10,210 nt of DNA from HGM04593 sp964512955. Lineage in GTDB: Bacteria > Bacteroidota > Bacteroidia > Bacteroidales > Bacteroidaceae. The position numbers were made by a program, and so were the translations under genes. Shown one piece after another: positions 7,235 through 10,210 of the stretch. How positions within the stretch are numbered: the stretch's first letter is position 1; each line of letters begins with the position of its first letter. The notes beneath the pieces are model-generated. The model ran no database searches, was not told where the DNA came from, and saw only the letters and a program-made list of their open reading frames with translations. The DNA lies in the NCBI GenBank assembly GCA_964512955.1, contig CAZEKX010000068.1, forward strand, positions 1 to 10,210. The letters run 5' to 3'.

Positions 7235-7628
7235 GGGGCTATCTGGATTTGACAGCGGGTAGAAAAGGTACGTAAGCACGCAGTGCCTCGTTGGTTTGCA
7301 CTATAATCTGAGCCGTCAAAAATTATCTGGCGAAAATAACTATGCTCTCGCTGCTTAATCGAAGTACAGTAGATTAACTTTATTCCGATACCAGGTATTG
7401 GAACGAGACATCACCCGGACGCAGTTGTTCCGAAGCAATCCGATATGGTGGTGCAGGCAAATCGGGACTAATCGTAACAAGCCTCAATGCTACGGTGAAA
7501 TTTTAGAGGATAAGGTATAGGTTGGTGGTCACGGTCTTGCCTATACTCGAAAACCCCACCGATGACTAAGCGTGTAGAAAGCGTATGGTTTCCTCGTTTG
7601 GACGAGGGTTCGACTCCCTCTAGCTCCA
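7235..7628 (+). ncRNA. ssrA: transfer-messenger RNA (tmRNA)
   Basis: Rescues stalled ribosomes with SmpB and tags the unfinished protein for proteolysis. The 5' end GGGGCTA (7235-7241) pairs with TAGCTCC (7621-7627), followed by the discriminator A. CCA is not encoded (the next bases are CA then TA), so it must be added enzymatically. The T-arm GAGGG-TTCGACT-CCCTC is at 7604-7620. The tag frame is GGC GAA AAT AAC TAT GCT CTC GCT GCT TAA at 7329-7358, giving GENNYALAA, close to the known Bacteroides tags and ending in the ALAA degron read by ClpXP. The sequence between holds the expected pseudoknot regions, which I did not fold in full. About 394 bases is a normal one-piece tmRNA length. It has its own promoter upstream and a hairpin downstream, so it is a single-gene unit. 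Confidence 0.97.
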
Positions 7629-7632
7629 CATA

Positions 7633-7667
7633 TCAAGGACTGCTTTATTCCCAAAAGCAGTCCTTGA
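7633..7667 (+). terminator. ssrA terminator hairpin
   Basis: TCAAGGACTGCTTT (7633-7646) pairs perfectly with AAAGCAGTCCTTGA (7654-7667): a 14-bp stem with a 7-base loop, starting 5 bases after the tmRNA 3' end. No T-tract follows. Confidence 0.8.
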
Positions 7668-7711
7668 TGCATTAATGTAGATTCTTAGGTATTGAAAGAC
7701 ATACTTCTTCG

Positions 7712-7727
7712 TGGTGCTAAAGCACCA
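7712..7727 (-). terminator. small hairpin after the Bro-N pseudogene
   Basis: TGGTGCT-AA-AGCACCA forms a 7-bp stem with a 2-base loop, about 20 bases beyond the last stop of the minus-strand pseudogene. It could be the 3' end of the island transcript, but the loop is very tight and no T-run follows. Otherwise 7668-7747 holds nothing I can name. Confidence 0.25.
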
Positions 7728-7747
7728 ATCGTTGCAAGCAATGCTTA

Positions 7748-8429
7748 TTATTCAATCTCATCTGCCGGAGACGGTAAAAAATCACTTGCTTTTGATGATG
7801 ATGATATAACAGAACACCCCAATTTATCCTCTAACTGTTTGCGTGCGACTTTGGTAACGCTACCGCCCTCCCTCGCAACAGTTACATTCTGCTTATATCC
7901 GTGAGTGTCGCAAATTCAACTCCTTCCTTCACTCCAGTACGTTTCCATTCGTCAGTGAGTTCCTTACGTACTTCAATACTTTTAAGTCGTTGGTTAATCC
8001 AAGCATCAGAATATCCCAAACGCTTGTAATCCACCATAGCCTGTTCAATAGATAGTTCGGGGTCTTGCATTTGGTCAATACGCACGCTTGCGACGTGTGC
8101 CATCCACTGTTTGAAAGGTTCCGCTTTAGGTGATGGTATAGATTGAATAAGACGCAAAAGTTGCTCTGTATCAGCAACATCTGTCAAACGCATTTTACCA
8201 TCTTCTGCTTGCAGTTTCAAACGGTTACAAATTGTAACCGTTTCGTTTCCTTCTTTTTTAGACGGTTCTTAAGAACTTTCCAATAATTTCTTGCTCCTTG
8301 ATGGTTGTTTTGTCCTGTTAATATTTCTATTGTATCTATGATTGAAAAATACCACTTTTCTTGCTCAACGTCCCATACGGTACGTATCTTTCTATCTTCA
8401 AATATCTGTAAGGATTGTTTTTGTGTCAT
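7748..8429 (-). pseudogene. Bro-N / prophage antirepressor-like protein, decayed
   Basis: Three stretches in different frames reassemble into one family protein. The first, from ATG 8429, gives MTQKQSLQIFEDRKIRTVWD...NYWKVLKNRL and then drifts to a stop at 8217. The second, read to a stop at 7882, gives EGNETVTICNRLKLQAEDGK, MRLTDVADTEQLLRLIQSIP and later WINQRLKSIEVRKELTDEW, the family's best conserved part. The third, down to 7748, gives KQNVTVAREGGSVTKVARKQ and a Ser-rich tail, matching the family C-terminus. The first break is in an A6 run (8254-8259); one extra A restores the frame. Near 7885-7900 about 60-70 residues that the family has between LTD and the GGSV motif appear deleted. The intact family is DNA-binding and found in prophages and restriction or defence loci (established); the exact job is unknown. 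Gene finders would report the pieces 8217-8429 and 7882-8220 as separate small hypotheticals. Confidence 0.78.
8219..8243. repeat. 25-bp near-perfect palindrome inside the Bro-N pseudogene
   Basis: AAACGGTTACAA (8219-8230), one central A (8231) and TTGTAACCGTTT (8232-8243): 12-bp perfect arms. It overlaps codons for ETVTICNRLK in the restored frame and lies close after the frameshift site. It may be chance, a protein-binding site or a hairpin in the mRNA. Confidence 0.6.
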
Positions 8430-8433
8430 AATG

Positions 8434-8652
8434 TTAATTTGAGGCAGTTGTTAAATAATACTTGACAACTGAATTAGAGTATAATTTATTGTTGTTCAAT
8501 ATATTGTTTATAATAAAACTAACACTTTGCTTAGAGGTGGCAAAAAGTACTGAAAGTTGTGATTGGTTCAACCAAACGGAACCATCACGAGCAAACAAAA
8601 AGACTTTTATGTTACCGTCTCCCGATTCGTATAGTATAATATCTTGTTTCAT
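8434..8652 (-). pseudogene. RhuM-family protein, N-terminal fragment only
   Basis: The 72 residues begin MKQDIILYESGDGNIKVFLF and continue with DGSVWLNQSQLSVLFATSKQ and SVVKYYLTTASN, which match the first part of RhuM-family proteins (virulence RhuM, PF13310), including their winged-helix-like segment at about residues 27-55. Family members are about 300 residues and continue after LTTAS with DGK.Y; here a TAA follows one residue later. The rest of the gene is absent, and the stop is only 4 bases before the Bro-N start. That looks like a deletion joining the RhuM stump to the next gene's leader. RhuM genes often sit among restriction-modification and prophage genes; their molecular role is poorly known. 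The stump could still make a small DNA-binding protein, but I have no evidence that it does. The DUF262 gene ends 32 bases upstream on the same strand. Confidence 0.72.
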
Positions 8653-8684
8653 ATTTTGTTATCAAACAGTTGTTTATTATGGAT

Positions 8685-10210
8685 TCAGTTGTTGTCTCTA
8701 AAACTGATATATAATTCTTCTTCTAAATGGAATGTGTCTAGTATCAAGCGAATTTTTTTCAAGACTGCCTTTGCTGAAAGATTCGTTTCAATATAAAATT
8801 CTTCACTAATTTTTTGTGGTCTTCTCCATTTAGACATATCTTCACTGATATTCAATTCATCTGATAGTTCATTAATAAATTCTTTAGGAGCAAGTTCAAA
8901 AACAATTGTAGAAATATTAACCAATAAATCCGAATATCCCAATCTTGCATCAGTCGTTTTAATAATTTTCCCTAAGAATCTAGCATACTGCATTGTGCGT
9001 CCAGTAGGGTCATCTATTTCATAAATATTAATCTCGCCAGCAAAAGAATCTTTTTCTACTTGTATATCAGGAAGTCTCCAAACCTCAATAAATCTATCTG
9101 TTAATATTTTTGTTCTCTTTATATACGTTTCTCTATTCCATACTGATATAGTTTTCAAATATGAGTTCATCCATAAACGACTAAAAATATACCCTTGCTC
9201 CTTGCCATCCTTGTTCATTATTTTCTTTTGCTCAAAAGTCTTATTTGCAAGTAATCCATTATTTCCTGATAAAGTAAGATTACCCAATGTATGCAAATAA
9301 GTTGAAGCGAATTCGTTGTATTCTTCTTTGTTTAATCGAATTCTCCATTCATTGCTAGGATTCTGAGGGAATATATGTTCTATTGTAATGTCATCATTTC
9401 CTACAATTTCAACAAATTCTTTATTTTGCCAGTTTTCAAGTTGTGATAGAAGGTACTCTTTGTTTTTGCCTCTTGCTGAATATATATCCTTATCTTTTAA
9501 TTTCTCTCGGATTTCGTTATCATTAGGCATTCTTTGCTTTCCTCCTAATGACATAATATATTTATATATAGATTCCTCATAATTACATTGGTCTATTTTC
9601 TCGTACAGAACCATAAATATCTTATTAAAAGAATTTGTAGGAAGGTCTAATATAAATCTTCTTATAGCAAAAGTTTGTATAAATCTTAGAATGCGATAGA
9701 AACAATCCTTATCAATCTTATTCATGATGTAATCATCATAAACTTTCATAAGGAAAGGATAAGATGTATTTATCTTAAGCAAGTTGATATTCTTTATTTC
9801 TTGTTGAATTTTTTTGTCTTCTTCTTTTGTGGGAGATAAAAGTCTAGCATAAGGTTTTGCAAGTTGCTTTATCTCTGATAAAACTTCTTCTAGATGTGTA
9901 ATGTCTGTATGAGGATATTTTTGCTTATATGTCCTATATACTTCTTCTTCATTTGTAATGTTCTTCGTTTTCAATGTCAGATAATCTCTTATGAACTCAG
10001 ACATCTTATTATTATTGGAATCAATACGGGTTGCAGTTTCGATATATTCCCAATACTTCTTGTAAATATCATTCTGCTCCTTTGCAGATAAGTTCATTAA
10101 AATGTAATTACGAATCAAATCAGCTTGCGATAAATCAAGTCCTGTTGAGTTCATACTCTCAAAAATGCGTTGAGCATTATCTTGTATTCGGTCTAATGAA
10201 ACTTCTACAA
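8685..10210 (-). CDS. GmrSD-like DUF262-DUF1524 predicted nuclease, 5' end outside window
   Basis: A frame open to the right edge; 507 residues are visible (18 before the first Met at 10154). FESMNSTGLDLSQADLIRNY, spanning that Met, is the late part of a DUF262 (ParB/Srx-fold) domain; its N-terminal nucleotide-binding DGQQR-type motif should lie outside the window. Counting from that Met, residues 255-311 hold the DUF1524 HNH-like nuclease marks: ITIEHIFPQN (E259, H260), LHTLGNLTLSGNN (288-299) and LLANKTFEQKK (301-311). A helical stretch of about 200 residues separates the two. A C-terminal domain from about 383 (DPTGRTMQYARFLGKIIKTT) is of a kind seen in relatives, which I cannot name with confidence. 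GmrSD proteins are type IV restriction enzymes cutting modified phage DNA (established for the family); this target is unknown. The region is very AT-rich (15 G/C in 60 at 9541-9600 against 25 in 60 at 5281-5340 in gadB), suggesting transfer. No frameshift or internal stop is seen. Confidence 0.85.
   Translation of the reverse strand, partial: VEVSLDRIQDNAQRIFESMNSTGLDLSQADLIRNYILMNLSAKEQNDIYKKYWEYIETATRIDSNNNKMSEFIRDYLTLKTKNITNEEEVYRTYKQKYPHTDITHLEEVLSEIKQLAKPYARLLSPTKEEDKKIQQEIKNINLLKINTSYPFLMKVYDDYIMNKIDKDCFYRILRFIQTFAIRRFILDLPTNSFNKIFMVLYEKIDQCNYEESIYKYIMSLGGKQRMPNDNEIREKLKDKDIYSARGKNKEYLLSQLENWQNKEFVEIVGNDDITIEHIFPQNPSNEWRIRLNKEEYNEFASTYLHTLGNLTLSGNNGLLANKTFEQKKIMNKDGKEQGYIFSRLWMNSYLKTISVWNRETYIKRTKILTDRFIEVWRLPDIQVEKDSFAGEINIYEIDDPTGRTMQYARFLGKIIKTTDARLGYSDLLVNISTIVFELAPKEFINELSDELNISEDMSKWRRPQKISEEFYIETNLSAKAVLKKIRLILDTFHLEEELYISFRDNN

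Noticed and set aside
7600..7630. An attachment-site duplication of the ssrA 3' end
   Set aside because: I looked for a second copy of the T-arm/acceptor sequence in 7631-10210 and found none; it may lie beyond the right edge.
7692..7904. A 70-codon plus-strand frame after ssrA
   Set aside because: It is the opposite strand of the Bro-N pseudogene C-terminus and resembles nothing; its Asp run comes from a short GAT repeat.
1..10210. A CRISPR array, insertion sequence or integrase
   Set aside because: No regularly spaced repeats, transposase motifs or tyrosine/serine recombinase motifs were found on either strand.

Overview
The window looks like a chromosomal segment of a Bacteroidales bacterium (Bacteroides/Prevotella-like; I cannot place it more finely). 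The reasons are protein-family resemblance (cambialistic-type SOD, GadB, NspC, PcrA-like helicase), promoters of the Bacteroidetes form TTTG-N19/20-TAnnTTTG, A-rich start contexts with no Shine-Dalgarno sequence, a tmRNA tag ending ENNYALAA, and tRNA-like genes without encoded CCA. The last gene is open at the right edge and a tRNA-like sequence runs off the left edge. Both ends are therefore cut, and the window could be one whole contig (inference).

Layout. 1-323: remains of tRNA-Gly(GCC) genes on the minus strand behind a very good promoter, with a 22-bp direct repeat and a tRNA-derived inverted repeat. 324-3834 (minus): a two-gene operon, a PcrA/UvrD-type helicase followed with an 8-nt overlap by carboxynorspermidine decarboxylase (nspC). 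3971-6074 (plus): Fe/Mn superoxide dismutase, then glutamate decarboxylase (gadB), ending at a 23-bp hairpin shared with the convergent gene. 6116-7096 (minus): an acyltransferase-3 family membrane protein broken by one in-frame amber codon that cuts off its N-terminal 48 residues, including the conserved His. 7178-7667 (plus): ssrA (tmRNA) with promoter and hairpin terminator.

7748-10210 (minus): an AT-rich accessory segment starting about 80 bases past the ssrA terminator. It holds a decayed Bro-N/antirepressor-like gene (one-base homopolymer frameshift plus an internal deletion), a 72-residue N-terminal stump of a RhuM-family protein ending 4 nt before it, and the C-terminal 507 residues of a DUF262-DUF1524 (GmrSD-like) predicted nuclease. 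The position next to ssrA, the base composition and the gene content suggest an eroding defence or prophage-derived island. No integrase or att repeat is visible inside the window.

Housekeeping genes here act in DNA repair (helicase), polyamine synthesis (NspC), oxidative stress (SOD), acid stress (GadB) and ribosome rescue (tmRNA). The items most worth a second look are the amber-interrupted acyltransferase, the reconstructable Bro-N pseudogene, the GmrSD-like gene beside ssrA, the folded tRNA-Gly remnant, and a 19-bp repeat shared by the sodB-gadB gap and the gadB coding region.
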